Part shown: positions 28,615-38,833 of the stretch, piece after piece
Layout of the letters: each line of letters opens with the position of its first letter
Numbering within the stretch: position 1 is the first letter of the stretch
Source of the DNA: Bordetella parapertussis
GTDB taxonomy: Bacteria; Pseudomonadota; Gammaproteobacteria; Burkholderiales; Burkholderiaceae_C
Assembly (NCBI GenBank): GCA_945870575.1
Contig: CAMBSK010000008.1
Location: 1 to 64,000, forward strand
Direction of reading: 5' to 3'
DNA length: 64,000 bases
Made by a program: the position numbers and the translations under genes
Notes under the pieces: model-generated
The model's database searches: none
Seen by the model: only the letters and a program-made list of their open reading frames with translations
What the model was told of the DNA's origin: nothing

Positions 28615-28833
28615 TCACTTGGCGCGGAACACAATTCTTGCCCTGGTTAAATCGTAGGGCGTCAACTCCACTGTCACTTTGTCTCCCGGCAGGATGCGGA
28701 TGTAGTGCATTCGCATCTTGCCGGAAATATGTCCGAGCACCACGTGTCCGTTTTCCAGTTTGACCCGGAAAGTTGCGTTGGGGAGGTTTTCAATCACCTC
28801 TCCCTGCATCTGGATGACGTCGTCCTTGGCCAT
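28615..28833 (-). CDS. infA: Translation initiation factor IF-1
   Basis: 72 residues: [18 protein letters not shown] through the S1-like beta barrel to [10 protein letters not shown]. The ATG at 28833 lies 8 bases after the secY stop. The frame stays open far upstream through secY, but that extension is not conserved IF-1 sequence and is rejected. Confidence 0.96.
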   Translation of the reverse strand: MAKDDVIQMQGEVIENLPNATFRVKLENGHVVLGHISGKMRMHYIRILPGDKVTVELTPYDLTRARIVFRAK

Positions 28834-28841
28834 GCGCCCAA

Positions 28842-30158
28842 TCAGCCACCTGGAGCCATCTTGAAGTTGGCCTTTTTGAGCAAAGATTCGTATTGCTGAC
28901 TCATGAGGTAGTTTTGCACCTGGGCCATGAAGTCCATGGTGACCACCACAATAATCAGCAATGAGGTGCCGCCAAAATAGAACGGCACGTTGTACTTGAG
29001 GATCAGAAATTCGGGCACCAGACACACAAACGTGATGTAGATGGCACCGGCCAATGTCAGACGCAACAAAATCTTGTCGATGAATTTTGCAGTCTGGTCA
29101 CCCGGGCGTATGCCGGGAATGAAGCCACCGCTTTTCTTCAAGTTGTCTGCGGTTTCACGGCTGTTGAACACCAGCGCTGTGTAGAAAAAGCAGAAGAAGA
29201 TGATGGCTACGGCATACAACATCACGTACAGAGGTTGACCAGGCGACAAAGCAGCGGAAATGTCTTTCAGCCAGTTGAGGCTAGAGCCGGCGCTGAACCA
29301 ACTGACGATGGTCGAGGGCAGCAAAATAATGGACGAAGCAAAAATCGGGGGGATGACGCCGGACATGTTCAGCTTCAAAGGCAAATGCGAAGACTGTCCG
29401 CCATACACCTTGTTACCGACTTGCCGGCGCGCATAGTTGACCAAAATCTTTCTTTGTCCGCGCTCGACGAATACCACAAAGTAAGTGATACCCGCCACCA
29501 GAATGACGATCAACAAGGCGATGATGATGCTCATGGCGCCGGTGCGCACCAACTCAAGCAAGCCGGCGATAGACTGAGGCAGACCTGCTGCGATGCCGGC
29601 AAAAATAATGATGGAGATGCCGTTGCCCAGACCGCGCTCAGTGATTTGCTCACCCAACCACATTAAAAACATGGTGCCTGCAGTCAACGACACCATGGTG
29701 GTGATGCGAAAACCCATGCCGGGTACATTGACCAGACCGGCGGAGGATTCGAGCGCCACTGCGATACCGAGTGACTGGAACACAGCCAGACCCAAGGTGC
29801 CGTAACGGGTGTACTGGGTGATTTTGCGGCGTCCGGCTTCGCCTTCTTTTTTGAGCGCTTCCATGCTGGGCACCACATACGACATCAACTGCATGATGAT
29901 GGACGCAGAGATGTAAGGCATGATGCCGAGCGCAAAAATACTGAAGCGCGACAAGGCGCCGCCGGAGAACATATTGAACAGACTGAGAATGCCGCCTTGC
30001 TGGCCTTTGAAGAGCTGTTGCAATTGGTTGGGGTCAATGCCCGGCACAGGAATGTGTGTGCCTAAGCGATAAACCACCAGCGCGAGCAGCAAAAAGACGA
30101 GCCGGCGACGCAAGTCTCCGTACTTGTCTGATTTACCCATGGTTGCGCCGGTTGCCAA
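28842..30158 (-). CDS. secY: Sec translocon channel subunit SecY
   Basis: 438 residues with ten hydrophobic segments. Landmarks are [39 protein letters not shown] and the cytosolic loop [13 protein letters not shown]. The TTG at 30158 is chosen because AGGAAGA lies five bases upstream and the product starts M-A-T as in related species; ATG 30140 is the alternative. Confidence 0.96.
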   Translation of the reverse strand: MATGATMGKSDKYGDLRRRLVFLLLALVVYRLGTHIPVPGIDPNQLQQLFKGQQGGILSLFNMFSGGALSRFSIFALGIMPYISASIIMQLMSYVVPSMEALKKEGEAGRRKITQYTRYGTLGLAVFQSLGIAVALESSAGLVNVPGMGFRITTMVSLTAGTMFLMWLGEQITERGLGNGISIIIFAGIAAGLPQSIAGLLELVRTGAMSIIIALLIVILVAGITYFVVFVERGQRKILVNYARRQVGNKVYGGQSSHLPLKLNMSGVIPPIFASSIILLPSTIVSWFSAGSSLNWLKDISAALSPGQPLYVMLYAVAIIFFCFFYTALVFNSRETADNLKKSGGFIPGIRPGDQTAKFIDKILLRLTLAGAIYITFVCLVPEFLILKYNVPFYFGGTSLLIIVVVTMDFMAQVQNYLMSQQYESLLKKANFKMAPGG

Positions 30159-30176
30159 TTGATTCTTCCTTGGTGA

Positions 30177-30608
30177 TTACGCGATGGAGCCGCCAGCGGC
30201 TTCGATAGCGGATTTGGCCGCAGCGGTAGCACCGATGCCATGTAATTTGACAGCGCGCGTGATTTCGCCGGTCTTGATGACCTTGACAACTTTGGCCATC
30301 TGGCTGATCAGACCGGCGGTCTTCAAAGTGAGCATGTCGATGTCTGTGGATTCGAGCAACTGCAAAGAGGCCAATGTGACTTCTTCGTTGTAGCGCAAGG
30401 TGCGGGATTTGAAACCGCGCTTGGGCAAACGGCGTTGCAAAGGCATTTGACCGCCTTCAAAACCTACTTTGTGGTAGCCGCCTGAGCGTGACTTTTGACC
30501 TTTGTGACCGCGACCGGCGGTTTTGCCCAGGCCGGAACCGATACCGCGGCCGACACGACGGCGGTTTTTGCGGGAGCCGTCTGCGGGCTTGATTTCATTG
30601 AGTTGCAT
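30177..30608 (-). CDS. rplO: Large-subunit ribosomal protein L15
   Basis: 143 residues. Glycine/arginine-rich N-terminus ([21 protein letters not shown]) and [17 protein letters not shown] are characteristic. Between rpmD and secY as usual. Confidence 0.97.
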   Translation of the reverse strand: MQLNEIKPADGSRKNRRRVGRGIGSGLGKTAGRGHKGQKSRSGGYHKVGFEGGQMPLQRRLPKRGFKSRTLRYNEEVTLASLQLLESTDIDMLTLKTAGLISQMAKVVKVIKTGEITRAVKLHGIGATAAAKSAIEAAGGSIA

Positions 30609-30619
30609 GGCTGTGGCCT

Positions 30620-30805
30620 TTAGAGAACTTTGACCAGGTAGCTGATCTTGTTGATCATGCCGCGCACTGCAGGTGTGTCCTGCAATTCGCTGGTGCTGCC
30701 GATTTTGCGCAAACCCAGGCCACGCACGGTGGCGCGGTGGGATTCTTTGGTGCCGATGGGGCTGCGCACCAGTTGCACTTTGACGGTTGAAGTAGATGTG
30801 GTCAT
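30620..30805 (-). CDS. rpmD: Large-subunit ribosomal protein L30
   Basis: 61 residues with [25 protein letters not shown], the L30 core. Directly between rpsE and rplO. Confidence 0.96.
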   Translation of the reverse strand: MTTSTSTVKVQLVRSPIGTKESHRATVRGLGLRKIGSTSELQDTPAVRGMINKISYLVKVL

Positions 30806-30820
30806 GTCGCTGCTCCCGGA

Positions 30821-31339
30821 TTAGACGAAGAGATCTTCGACGCTCTTGCCACGTTTGGCCGCCACTTCGGAGGCGGTGGTGGATTTGATCAATGCATCCA
30901 ACGTGGCACGCACCATGTTGTAGGGATTGGATGAACCATGGCTTTTGGCCACGATGTCTGTGATGCCCATGACTTCGAACACCGCACGCATGGGACCGCC
31001 GGCGATGATGCCGGTACCCTTGGGGGCGGGCGCCATTTGCACATTGGCCGCGCCGTGGTGGCCGGTGACATTGTGGTGAATCGTGCCGTTTTTCAAAGAC
31101 ACTTTATGCATGTTGCGGCGGGCCTCTTCCATGGCCTTTTGCACAGCAGCCGGCACTTCTTTGGATTTGCCTTTGCCCATGCCGACGCGACCGTCGCCGT
31201 CGCCGACCACAGTGAGTGCAGCGAAGCCGAGAATTCGACCGCCCTTGACCACTTTGGTGACGCGGTTGACCGCGATCATTTTTTCCTTCAGACCGTCGTC
31301 ACGACTGTCGTCTTGCATTTTTGCTTGAACTTTTGCCAT
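30821..31339 (-). CDS. rpsE: Small-subunit ribosomal protein S5
   Basis: 172 residues. The dsRNA-binding part reads [24 protein letters not shown]; the loop [11 protein letters not shown] precedes the C-terminal domain [12 protein letters not shown]. Standard length and position. Confidence 0.97.
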   Translation of the reverse strand: MAKVQAKMQDDSRDDGLKEKMIAVNRVTKVVKGGRILGFAALTVVGDGDGRVGMGKGKSKEVPAAVQKAMEEARRNMHKVSLKNGTIHHNVTGHHGAANVQMAPAPKGTGIIAGGPMRAVFEVMGITDIVAKSHGSSNPYNMVRATLDALIKSTTASEVAAKRGKSVEDLFV

Positions 31340-31357
31340 GTTGTGTATCCGTGACTG

Positions 31358-31723
31358 TTAGAACTGCAGGCCGGCAGCGCGCGCGGCATCTGCCAATGTT
31401 TTGACGCGACCGTGGTAGGCAAAGCCTGAACGATCGAAAGCGACTTTCTCCACACCCGCAGCTTTGGCTTTTTCGGCAATACGCTTGCCGATGACTTCAG
31501 CTGCCGCTTGGTTACCGCCTTTGCCCACAGCGCCCAAGCTCTTGCGAACGTCGGCTTCAGCTGTTGAGGCGGTGGCAATCACCTTGGTGCCGTCGCCGGA
31601 AATGACGCTGGCATAAATATGCAAGTTGGTGCGGTTGACCATCAAACGCGCAACGCCTTGGGTGGCGATACGGATACGGGTTTGACGCGAGCGACGCAGA
31701 CGCTGCTGTTTTTTGCTTAGCAT
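31358..31723 (-). CDS. rplR: Large-subunit ribosomal protein L18
   Basis: 121 residues. [11 protein letters not shown] and [20 protein letters not shown] are the 5S-rRNA-binding L18 signatures. Located between rplF and rpsE. Confidence 0.96.
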   Translation of the reverse strand: MLSKKQQRLRRSRQTRIRIATQGVARLMVNRTNLHIYASVISGDGTKVIATASTAEADVRKSLGAVGKGGNQAAAEVIGKRIAEKAKAAGVEKVAFDRSGFAYHGRVKTLADAARAAGLQF

Positions 31724-31734
31724 GTGGCAGCTCC

Positions 31735-32268
31735 TTATTTCTTCTTGGTCTCTTTGATCGTGATCTTTTCGTCCGAATAACGGATGCCTTTGCCTTTGTA
31801 GGGCTCGGGCGGACGAACAGCGCGAATTTCAGCGGCGATCTGACCGACACGTTGACGGTCTGCACCTTTGATGATGACCTCGGTCGGCGTAGGCGTTTCC
31901 ACCTTGATACCGGAAGGCATATCGATATTGACCGGATGCGAATAACCAACAGCCAGGTTTAATTTGGCGCCTTGGGCAGCAGCTTTGTAGCCCACGCCAA
32001 CCAGATTGAGTTTTTTCTCAAAGCCTTTGGTGACGCCAACCACCATGTTGTTGACCAATTGGCGCAAGGTGCCACTCATAGCATTGGCTTCACGGGATTC
32101 GTCGGCAGCTTCGAAAGTCATGCTTTCGCCTTGACGAATCACCTTGACCAGGGCGTTGTTGGCAATAGAGAGTTGACCACCGGCGCCTTTGACGCTGATG
32201 TGTTGTTCGTTCATGGTCACGTCCACTCCGGCTGGAATGGTGACAGGCATTTTGGCAACGCGGGACAT
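31735..32268 (-). CDS. rplF: Large-subunit ribosomal protein L6
   Basis: 177 residues, start [12 protein letters not shown]. The conserved C-terminal block [11 protein letters not shown] is intact. It lies 13 bases downstream of rpsH. Confidence 0.97.
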   Translation of the reverse strand: MSRVAKMPVTIPAGVDVTMNEQHISVKGAGGQLSIANNALVKVIRQGESMTFEAADESREANAMSGTLRQLVNNMVVGVTKGFEKKLNLVGVGYKAAAQGAKLNLAVGYSHPVNIDMPSGIKVETPTPTEVIIKGADRQRVGQIAAEIRAVRPPEPYKGKGIRYSDEKITIKETKKK

Positions 32269-32281
32269 CTGTGTTTCTCCC

Positions 32282-32677
32282 TTAAGCCACGTAGCAAAGA
32301 ACTTCGCCGCCCACGCCGGTGGCGCGTGCTTTGCGATCGGTCATGACGCCTTTGGGGGTGGTGACAATCGCCACACCCAAACCGTTCATCACCTGCGGAA
32401 TGGCGTCATGCCCTTTGTAAACACGCAATCCGGGGCGTGACACGCGCTCTATGCGCTCGATCACGGGACGGCCTGCGTAATACTTCAAGGAAATTTCCAG
32501 TTCGGATTTGCCTGCGTCGGTTTTGACGTGAAAGCCGTCGATATAGCCCTCTTCCTTCAACACCTGGACGATGGCAATTTTGACCTTGGAGGACGGCACC
32601 GACACTGTCGGCTTAGCCACCATCTGCGCGTTACGGATACGCGTCAACAGGTCGGCAATGGGATCACTCATGCTCAT
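32282..32677 (-). CDS. rpsH: Small-subunit ribosomal protein S8
   Basis: 131 residues with [13 protein letters not shown] and the C-terminal [14 protein letters not shown]. The ATG at 32677 sits nine bases after GGAG; the second ATG (32671) is too far from it. Confidence 0.97.
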   Translation of the reverse strand: MSMSDPIADLLTRIRNAQMVAKPTVSVPSSKVKIAIVQVLKEEGYIDGFHVKTDAGKSELEISLKYYAGRPVIERIERVSRPGLRVYKGHDAIPQVMNGLGVAIVTTPKGVMTDRKARATGVGGEVLCYVA

Positions 32678-32697
32678 ATTGAATTTCTCCTGCCTGC

Positions 32698-33003
32698 TTA
32701 CCAGCTGGCTTTGGTGATGCCGGGAATATTGCCTGCGAAGGCCATTTCACGGATCTTGGCGCGACCCAAACCAAATTGACGGAAGGTGCCGCGAGGGCGA
32801 CCGGTGATGGCACAACGATTGCGCTGGCGCGTTGGATTGGCATTGCGCGGCAACTTTTGCAATTCCAGACGGGCAGCGGCACGTTCTTCGTCGGTGCGCT
32901 TGAAGTCGGTTGAAATTGCTTTCAGTTCCGCGTGTTTTTTCGCGTACTTGGCGACCAGTTTGTCACGCTTGAGCTCGCGCTCGATCAAAGCTACTTTAGC
33001 CAC
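32698..33003 (-). CDS. rpsN: Small-subunit ribosomal protein S14
   Basis: 101 residues, the long zinc-free form. The GTG at 33003 follows GAGGT with good spacing and opens [10 protein letters not shown]. No ATG gives a sensible product; the open frame further upstream lies inside rplE and is rejected. C-terminal [11 protein letters not shown] is conserved. Confidence 0.95.
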   Translation of the reverse strand: MAKVALIERELKRDKLVAKYAKKHAELKAISTDFKRTDEERAAARLELQKLPRNANPTRQRNRCAITGRPRGTFRQFGLGRAKIREMAFAGNIPGITKASW

Positions 33004-33011
33004 AGGGCACC

Positions 33012-33557
33012 TCAGTTCTTGAACGGGAAACGGAAAGCGGCGAGCAGTGCTTTGCACTCATCGTCGGTCTTGGCCGTGGTGGTGATACTGATGTTGAGAC
33101 CGCGAAGGGCATCAACCTTGTCGTACTCGATCTCGGGAAAAATGATTTGCTCTTTCACGCCGATGTTGTAGTTGCCGCGACCGTCAAACGCCCGACCGGA
33201 AATACCGCGGAAGTCACGTACGCGCGGCAGAGCCACGGTGACGAAACGATCGAGAAATTCGTACATGCGCACACCGCGCAAAGTGACCATGCAACCGATG
33301 GGCTGCTGTTCGCGGATTTTGAAACCGGCGATGGCCTTGCGGGCCTTGGTGACCACGGGTTTTTGACCAGCGATTTTGGACAGGTCGCCGACAGCGTGTT
33401 CCATGACTTTTTTGTCGGCTACCGCTTCTGACACACCCATATTCAAGGTGATCTTGGTCAGACGCGGCACTTCCATAAGAGATTTATAGCCGAACTTGGC
33501 GGTCAAATCAGGAACCACTTTTTCACGATAGTGTTGTTGGAGTCGTGCCATGTTCAT
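33012..33557 (-). CDS. rplE: Large-subunit ribosomal protein L5
   Basis: 181 residues containing [30 protein letters not shown] and [13 protein letters not shown] 33557 overlaps the rplX stop (ATGA); ATG 33551 is an alternative. Confidence 0.97.
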   Translation of the reverse strand: MNMARLQQHYREKVVPDLTAKFGYKSLMEVPRLTKITLNMGVSEAVADKKVMEHAVGDLSKIAGQKPVVTKARKAIAGFKIREQQPIGCMVTLRGVRMYEFLDRFVTVALPRVRDFRGISGRAFDGRGNYNIGVKEQIIFPEIEYDKVDALRGLNISITTTAKTDDECKALLAAFRFPFKN

Positions 33558-33874
33558 GCAACCTTGATAACTTCGCCGCTGGACTTGAAGATGCGAACCT
33601 TCGAACCGTCGGAATTGATCTTGATGCCCACGCGATCGGCTTTGCCGGTGGTGGCGTTGTAAATGGCGACATTGGACTGGTGGATAGGCATGGTTTTGTC
33701 AACAATGCCACCGGTGGTGCCGGCCATGGGATTGGGTTTGGTGTGCTTTTTCACCATATTGATGCCATCGATGACAAGGTGCGAGTCGTCCTGGCGCAAG
33801 GAAATCGTGCCACGCTTGCCTTTGTCGCGACCTGTGATGACGATGATTTCATCGCCTTTGCGTAATTTGTTCAT
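33554..33874 (-). CDS. rplX: Large-subunit ribosomal protein L24
   Basis: 106 residues. The KOW motif [13 protein letters not shown] near the N-terminus and [11 protein letters not shown] in the middle are diagnostic. Between rplN and rplE. Confidence 0.97.
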   Translation of the reverse strand: MNKLRKGDEIIVITGRDKGKRGTISLRQDDSHLVIDGINMVKKHTKPNPMAGTTGGIVDKTMPIHQSNVAIYNATTGKADRVGIKINSDGSKVRIFKSSGEVIKVA

Positions 33875-33884
33875 GGGCGGATCC

Positions 33885-34253
33885 TCAGAGAACTTCGGGT
33901 GCCAGGGAAACGATCTTCATGAAGCGCTCGGTACGCAGTTCGCGCGTGACCGGTCCGAAGATACGCGTGCCGATAGGCTCTAGTTTGGCGTTAAGCAGCA
34001 CGGCGGCATTGCTGTCAAATTTGACCAGCGAGCCATCGCCACGGCGAATACCCTTGGCGGTACGAACCACCACGGCACTGTAAATTTCGCCTTTTTTGAC
34101 ACGGCCGCGCGGAGCAGCCTCCTTGATGCTTACTTTGATGATGTCGCCCACGCTGGCATAACGACGCTTGGATCCGCCGAGCACCTTGATGCACAAAACG
34201 GACTTCGCACCGGTGTTGTCGGCGACTTCTAATCTGGATTCTGTCTGGATCAT
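33885..34253 (-). CDS. rplN: Large-subunit ribosomal protein L14
   Basis: 122 residues starting [16 protein letters not shown]. First gene of the spc-type operon here: instead of rpsQ upstream there is a 222-base spacer and the divergent glpK. The frame is open further upstream to 34403, but that part is not L14 sequence. Confidence 0.97.
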   Translation of the reverse strand: MIQTESRLEVADNTGAKSVLCIKVLGGSKRRYASVGDIIKVSIKEAAPRGRVKKGEIYSAVVVRTAKGIRRGDGSLVKFDSNAAVLLNAKLEPIGTRIFGPVTRELRTERFMKIVSLAPEVL

Positions 34254-34402
34254 TTCTGTTTCCCAACTTGTACCGCATCTGCCCGGCCCACAATAGGCTG
34301 TTACATATGCGATCAGTCTTGGGCCCGTCATCTGCACTTCAAACCATTTGCCGTGCATTTGTTTGGGCGTGATTCCCTGCCTTTCGAAAAGCAGAGCCCG
34401 CA

Positions 34403-34431
34403 ATTATGGCATAGTTTGAAGCCGCTTTGAA
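34403..34431 (-). promoter_or_regulatory. Predicted sigma-70 promoter of the spc/alpha ribosomal operon
   Basis: On the minus strand, TTCAAA (34426-34431) and CATAAT (34403-34408) are separated by exactly 17 bases. They lie about 150 bases upstream of rplN, giving a long leader. The 34254-34475 spacer holds no gene; the glpK promoter must also be here on the plus strand. Confidence 0.5.
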
Positions 34432-34475
34432 GAATATTCGAAGCATTTTCTGTGTTTGTACCCAAAAGAGTACTT

Positions 34476-35957
34476 ATGAAGTATTTAATAGCCTTAGACC
34501 AAGGCACTTCCAGTTCGCGCAGCCTGGTCTTCAGCGAGCATGGCGACATCATCGCCAGTGCGCAACAAGAACTGTCGCAAATTTACCCGCAGCCGGGTTG
34601 GGTGGAGCACGACCCACAAGAAATCTGGCGCAGCCAACTGGCCACGGCCCGCCAAGCTATAGCTCAAGCAGGCATTGCCTCCACTGACATTGCCGGTGTG
34701 GGCATCACCAACCAGCGCGAAACCACGCTGCTGTGGCGACGCGACAACGGCCAGGCCTTGCACAACGCCATCGTCTGGCAAGACCGCCGCACCGAACCCG
34801 CCTGCAAGCGCTTAAGAGAGGCCGGGCACGCGCCCTTGGTACAGCAAAAAACCGGCTTGCTGATAGACGCTTATTTTTCCGCCACCAAACTGCAATGGCT
34901 GCTCGACCATGTGCCCGGCGCGCGCGCCATGGCCGAGCGCGGCGAACTCGCCTTCGGCACCGTTGACAGTTGGCTGCTGTGGCAATTGAGCGGCGGCGCG
35001 GTGCACGCCACCGATGTCAGCAATGCCTCGCGCACTATGTTGTTCAACATACACACCAACGACTGGGACACGGAGTTGCTGGAATTGTTCAATATCCCGC
35101 CCCGGGTTTTGCCCCGGGTGCAGCCCTCAGCCGGTCTCTTTGCTCACACACAAACCGAATGGCTGGGCGCGGCTTTGCCCGTTAGCGGTATGGCGGGCGA
35201 CCAGCAAAGCGCCTTGTTCGGCCAAGGCTGTTTCAGCGCCGGTCAGGTGAAAAACACTTACGGCACCGGTTGCTTCATGCTGATGCATACCGGCGTCGAA
35301 TGCCAAACCAGCCACCACGGTTTGATCACCACCAGCGCAGCGCAAACAAACGCGACGCCCGGCTATGCGTTGGAGGGAAGTGTGTTCATCGGCGGGGCGG
35401 TGGTGCAGTGGCTGCGCGACGGTTTGCGCGCGTTTGACCAAAGCGCTGATGTGCAGGCGATGGCCGAGAGCGTGCCGGACGCAGGCGGCGTGGTGCTGGT
35501 GCCTGCGTTCACCGGTTTGGGCGCGCCGTATTGGCAGGCCGATGCACGCGGCACCATGACAGGCTTGTCGCGCGGCACGACGATGGCTCATATTGCCCGC
35601 GCTGCACTGGAGAGCATCGCTTTTCAAAGCGCAGTCTTGCTGCACGCCATGAACCGGGACGCCGCACAATCGGTCACCGAGCTGCGGGTGGACGGCGGGG
35701 CCTGCGTCAACGACTTGCTGATGCAGTTTCAGGCGGATTTGTTGGGCATACCCGTGCTCAGACCGGCAGTGATTGAAACCACCGCACTTGGCGCGGCTTA
35801 TCTGGCGGGTTTGGGCATCGGTATTTACCAAAGCCCGCAGCAACTCAGCTCGCGCTGGCGGGTAGAGCGCGCCTTTGAGCCGACCATGTCGCGCGACCAA
35901 GCCGCCGCCCGGATGGCCGACTGGGACAAGGCGGTGCGCCAGACCATGGCGGCTTGA
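34476..35957 (+). CDS. glpK: Glycerol kinase
   Basis: 493 residues. [16 protein letters not shown] opens the FGGY kinase fold; W-Q-D-R-R-T and G-T-V-D-S-W-L-L-W in the first domain and F-T-G-L-G-A-P-Y-W and [10 protein letters not shown] in the second are conserved. It phosphorylates glycerol to glycerol-3-phosphate. ATG 34476 is chosen over TTG 34452. No facilitator or glpD gene is adjacent, so it is an isolated copy. Confidence 0.95.
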   Translation: MKYLIALDQGTSSSRSLVFSEHGDIIASAQQELSQIYPQPGWVEHDPQEIWRSQLATARQAIAQAGIASTDIAGVGITNQRETTLLWRRDNGQALHNAIVWQDRRTEPACKRLREAGHAPLVQQKTGLLIDAYFSATKLQWLLDHVPGARAMAERGELAFGTVDSWLLWQLSGGAVHATDVSNASRTMLFNIHTNDWDTELLELFNIPPRVLPRVQPSAGLFAHTQTEWLGAALPVSGMAGDQQSALFGQGCFSAGQVKNTYGTGCFMLMHTGVECQTSHHGLITTSAAQTNATPGYALEGSVFIGGAVVQWLRDGLRAFDQSADVQAMAESVPDAGGVVLVPAFTGLGAPYWQADARGTMTGLSRGTTMAHIARAALESIAFQSAVLLHAMNRDAAQSVTELRVDGGACVNDLLMQFQADLLGIPVLRPAVIETTALGAAYLAGLGIGIYQSPQQLSSRWRVERAFEPTMSRDQAAARMADWDKAVRQTMAA

Positions 35958-36001
35958 TCGACAATCCCGCTGCGGCGATCTGCCGTCCACTGGCGCAGAC
36001 C

Positions 36002-36835
36002 ATGACAAATTCCACTTCTTCACTTGTGCCCATGAGCTTGATAGGCGGGGGCAATATGGCCCAGGCCTTGATCACCGGCTGGCTTAAACAAGGCATGAAC
36101 CCGTCTCAGATCCATGTGGTGGATCCGCTGGCCGCCACCCGTGCGCATTTGCAACACAGCTTGGGGGTGAATTGCCACGAACACGCGGGCCCCGCTCTGA
36201 GGGCATCGCAACTCGTGGTCTGGGCGGTCAAACCACAGGTTTTCCAGGAAGTGGCCCAGCCCTTGGCCGGCTTGTTTGCTCAGGCCCTGCACCTGAGTGT
36301 GGCCGCCGGGGTGCGCAGCGACAGCATTTGCCGCTGGCTGGGCACAAAGCGCGTGGTGCGGGCCATGCCAAATACACCGGCACTGGTCGGTTTGGGACAG
36401 ACCGGCTTGTTTGCCCGCAGCGGCGTGACACCCGCCGAACGCGATCAAGTGCAGGCGCTGATGCAGGCCGTCGGGCAGTCGGTCTGGGTTGAGACCGAGG
36501 ATTTGCTGGACGCGGTGACCGCGGTGTCGGGCTCCGGGCCGGCCTATGTGTTTTTCTTTATCGAAGCCATGGTTCAAGCCGGGGTGAATATGGGGCTGAG
36601 CGCTGAGCAGGCTCACCAACTCGCGGCGGGCACCTTTGTCGGCGCGTCCGAACTCGCCCGCAGCAGCAAAGAATCGCCTGCGGTATTGCGCGAACGCGTG
36701 ACTTCTAAAGGGGGCACCACCTATGCCGCCATCACCCGCATGCAGGCCGACGGCCTCAATGGCTTGATTGAACAGGCAATGCGTTCGGCGCAACAGCGCG
36801 CAGTGGAGCTCGGCGACTCGCTTGACGGTGAATAA
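36002..36835 (+). CDS. proC: Pyrroline-5-carboxylate reductase
   Basis: 277 residues, NAD(P)H-dependent final step of proline synthesis. The Rossmann motif L-I-G-G-G-N-M-A-Q-A is near residue 13, and the C-terminal helical domain has V-S-G-S-G-P-A-Y-V-F-F and R-V-T-S-K-G-G-T-T-Y-A-A. ATG 36002 is used; ATG 36032 would remove the ten-residue leader and is also possible. It follows glpK by 44 bases. Confidence 0.93.
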   Translation: MTNSTSSLVPMSLIGGGNMAQALITGWLKQGMNPSQIHVVDPLAATRAHLQHSLGVNCHEHAGPALRASQLVVWAVKPQVFQEVAQPLAGLFAQALHLSVAAGVRSDSICRWLGTKRVVRAMPNTPALVGLGQTGLFARSGVTPAERDQVQALMQAVGQSVWVETEDLLDAVTAVSGSGPAYVFFFIEAMVQAGVNMGLSAEQAHQLAAGTFVGASELARSSKESPAVLRERVTSKGGTTYAAITRMQADGLNGLIEQAMRSAQQRAVELGDSLDGE

Positions 36836-36903
36836 GTCCCTGCTTAAACATTTCTATTGGTGCCACAGTAGGTTGTCCTGGTTTTTAGACAAGGCCAGAA
36901 ACC

Positions 36904-37032
36904 ATGAAAACACTTTTGCTCACAATGACTTCCGGGCTTGCCTGTATGTCCGCACCTTCACAAGCCGCAGAACATTGCGTGGCTTTCAAGCTTGCAAATG
37001 CAAGCCCCAGGCGATACCGGCGAACACCGTAG
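36904..37032 (+). other. Short open frame with a signal-peptide-like start; possible gene remnant
   Basis: A 42-codon frame runs from ATG 36904 to the stop at 37030-37032. The first 21 residues look like a secretion signal: Lys at position 2, a run of L and T, then S-A-P-S-Q-A before A-E-H-C. The rest overlaps the 3' end of ubiA on the other strand and has no recognisable sequence. It may be the 5' stub of an exported-protein gene broken at this junction, or chance. Confidence 0.3.
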
Positions 37033-37867
37033 CGCCCAGCCAGTGGTTCAGCTTGAATGCGCGAAAACAGCCGTCGCGCTCGCGCTTGTAAATCATGCCG
37101 AAATGCCAGAACGCCTGCACCGCGCCGATTTCAATCGAAAACCATTGCGGCCAACCCAGATTCCGGTGTTTGAGCAGCAACAACATGCCCAGCAAATACA
37201 CCGCATAAAACGCCATGACCGCTGCCACGTCGTATTTGCCGAGCGTGATCGCCGAGGTTTTCATGCCTATGCGCAGATCATCATCCCGGTCGACCATGGC
37301 GTATTCGGTGTCATAGGCCAACACCCAAAACATATTGATAGCCAACAAGCCCCAGGCCAGCGGCGGCACCGCCTGCCAGACGCCCATGGGCGTGAGCGGC
37401 CCGCCGTTGACAGCGGCAAACGCCATCGGAATGCCAAAGCTAAAAGCAATACCCAACACCGCCTGCGGCATGGCAACAAAGCGTTTGGCAAACGGATAGG
37501 CCAGGGTCACGGCCAATGCGGCGAACGACCAGACCACAGCCACCGCATTGGTGGTCAGCACCAAACCAAAGGCACACAGCGCCAGCACTGCACCCGCGGT
37601 TAACGCCTGACGCACAGATAAAGCGCCAGAGGTGACCGGGCGGTTGGCGGTGCGCTTGACGTGTTTGTCAAACTCGCGGTCCGCCACGTCGTTGACGCAA
37701 CAACCGGCGCTGCGCATGAGCACCGTGCCCAGCACAAACACGATGAGCAAATGCCAGCCTGGAAAACCACCCGCCGCCAGCCACAAGGCACTCAAACTCG
37801 GCCACAACAACAGCAACCAACCGGCGGGGCGGTTCCAGCGGATCAGATTTAAGTAATGCTTGATCAT
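36986..37867 (-). CDS. ubiA: 4-hydroxybenzoate octaprenyltransferase
   Basis: 293 residues, polytopic membrane enzyme of ubiquinone synthesis. The first polyprenyl-diphosphate/Mg site reads N-D-V-A-D-R-E-F-D, and the second [12 protein letters not shown]. Eight to nine hydrophobic segments are present. ATG 37867 overlaps the oxyR stop (ATGA). Confidence 0.95.
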   Translation of the reverse strand: MIKHYLNLIRWNRPAGWLLLLWPSLSALWLAAGGFPGWHLLIVFVLGTVLMRSAGCCVNDVADREFDKHVKRTANRPVTSGALSVRQALTAGAVLALCAFGLVLTTNAVAVVWSFAALAVTLAYPFAKRFVAMPQAVLGIAFSFGIPMAFAAVNGGPLTPMGVWQAVPPLAWGLLAINMFWVLAYDTEYAMVDRDDDLRIGMKTSAITLGKYDVAAVMAFYAVYLLGMLLLLKHRNLGWPQWFSIEIGAVQAFWHFGMIYKRERDGCFRAFKLNHWLGATVFAGIAWGLHLQA

Positions 37868-38826
37868 GACAACCGGGTCACGCCGGGCAACTCGCTGGCC
37901 ACGATGGCGTTACGCAAAGCGGCGATGGCTTCGTAACGCGTGAAACTGCGTCGCCAGGCCAGCACCACACGGCGCGTTGGCGGTGCGTCATTGCCCTCGA
38001 CAATAGGCAGATAGCGCACATAGGTGTCCAGCGATTTTTTCTTTTTACCCGTAGACAACAAGGCATCTTTAGGCACGCTAAGCCTGGGCACCACGGTCAC
38101 GCCCATGCCTGCCGCCACCATGTGTTTGATGGTTTCCAGCGACGAGCCTTCAAAGCTTTTGCGAATGCCTTCGGTGTCGTTGGAAAAGCGCGCAAATTCG
38201 GGACAGACTTCAAGCACATGGTCGCGGAAACAATGGCCATTGCCCAGCAGCAACATGGTCTCGGCCTTCAACTCGGTGGCGCTGATGGAGTTGCGCGATG
38301 CGAGTGGGTGGTTGCTGGGCAGCGCAGCCATGAACGGTTCGTCATACAACGGTGCAATAGCCAAGCCGGTGTCGGGGAAAGGCTCGGCCATGATGGCGCA
38401 ATCTATCTCGCCGGTGCGCAGCATCTCAAGCAATTTCACAGTGAAATTTTCTTGCAACATCAGCGGCATTTGCGGCGACATGTCGATGCTGTGACGCACC
38501 AACTCAGGCAGCAAATAAGGCGCGATGGTGTAGATCACGCCCAAGCGCAAGGGGCCAGCCAACGGGTCTTTGCCGCGCTTGGCAATCTCTTTGATGTTGG
38601 CCGCTTGCTCGAGCACGCTTTGCGCTTGGCGGATGATGTCTTCGCCCAAGGGCGTCACCGCCACTTCATTGGCGCTGCGCTCAAACAACTTGACCTGCAA
38701 TTCCTCTTCCAAATTTTTGATGCCCACCGACAGCGTGGGCTGGGACACAAAGCAGGCTTCGGCAGCGCGGCCGAAATGCTTTTCGCGTGCCACGGCAACG
38801 ATGTACTTCAGTTCGGTCAGGGTCAT
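37864..38826 (-). CDS. oxyR: Hydrogen-peroxide sensor OxyR (LysR family)
   Basis: 320 residues. From ATG 38826 ([10 protein letters not shown]) the N-terminal LysR helix-turn-helix spans about 1-60. The redox pair falls at Cys199 (G-N-G-H-C-F) and Cys208 (L-E-V-C-P), the same positions as in E. coli OxyR, so peroxide sensing by disulfide formation is expected. The upstream extension to 38862 is rejected because it runs into recG. Adjacent to recG, an arrangement frequent in Burkholderiales. Confidence 0.95.
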   Translation of the reverse strand: MTLTELKYIVAVAREKHFGRAAEACFVSQPTLSVGIKNLEEELQVKLFERSANEVAVTPLGEDIIRQAQSVLEQAANIKEIAKRGKDPLAGPLRLGVIYTIAPYLLPELVRHSIDMSPQMPLMLQENFTVKLLEMLRTGEIDCAIMAEPFPDTGLAIAPLYDEPFMAALPSNHPLASRNSISATELKAETMLLLGNGHCFRDHVLEVCPEFARFSNDTEGIRKSFEGSSLETIKHMVAAGMGVTVVPRLSVPKDALLSTGKKKKSLDTYVRYLPIVEGNDAPPTRRVVLAWRRSFTRYEAIAALRNAIVASELPGVTRLS

Positions 38827-38833
38827 GGTGAGT

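Noticed and set aside
28834..29025. N-terminal extension of infA
   Set aside because: The extension lies wholly inside secY in another frame; IF-1 is 72 residues.
36938..37603. Plus-strand frame of 221 codons opposite ubiA
   Set aside because: It is a His/Arg-rich shadow of ubiA, which has both prenyltransferase Asp motifs.
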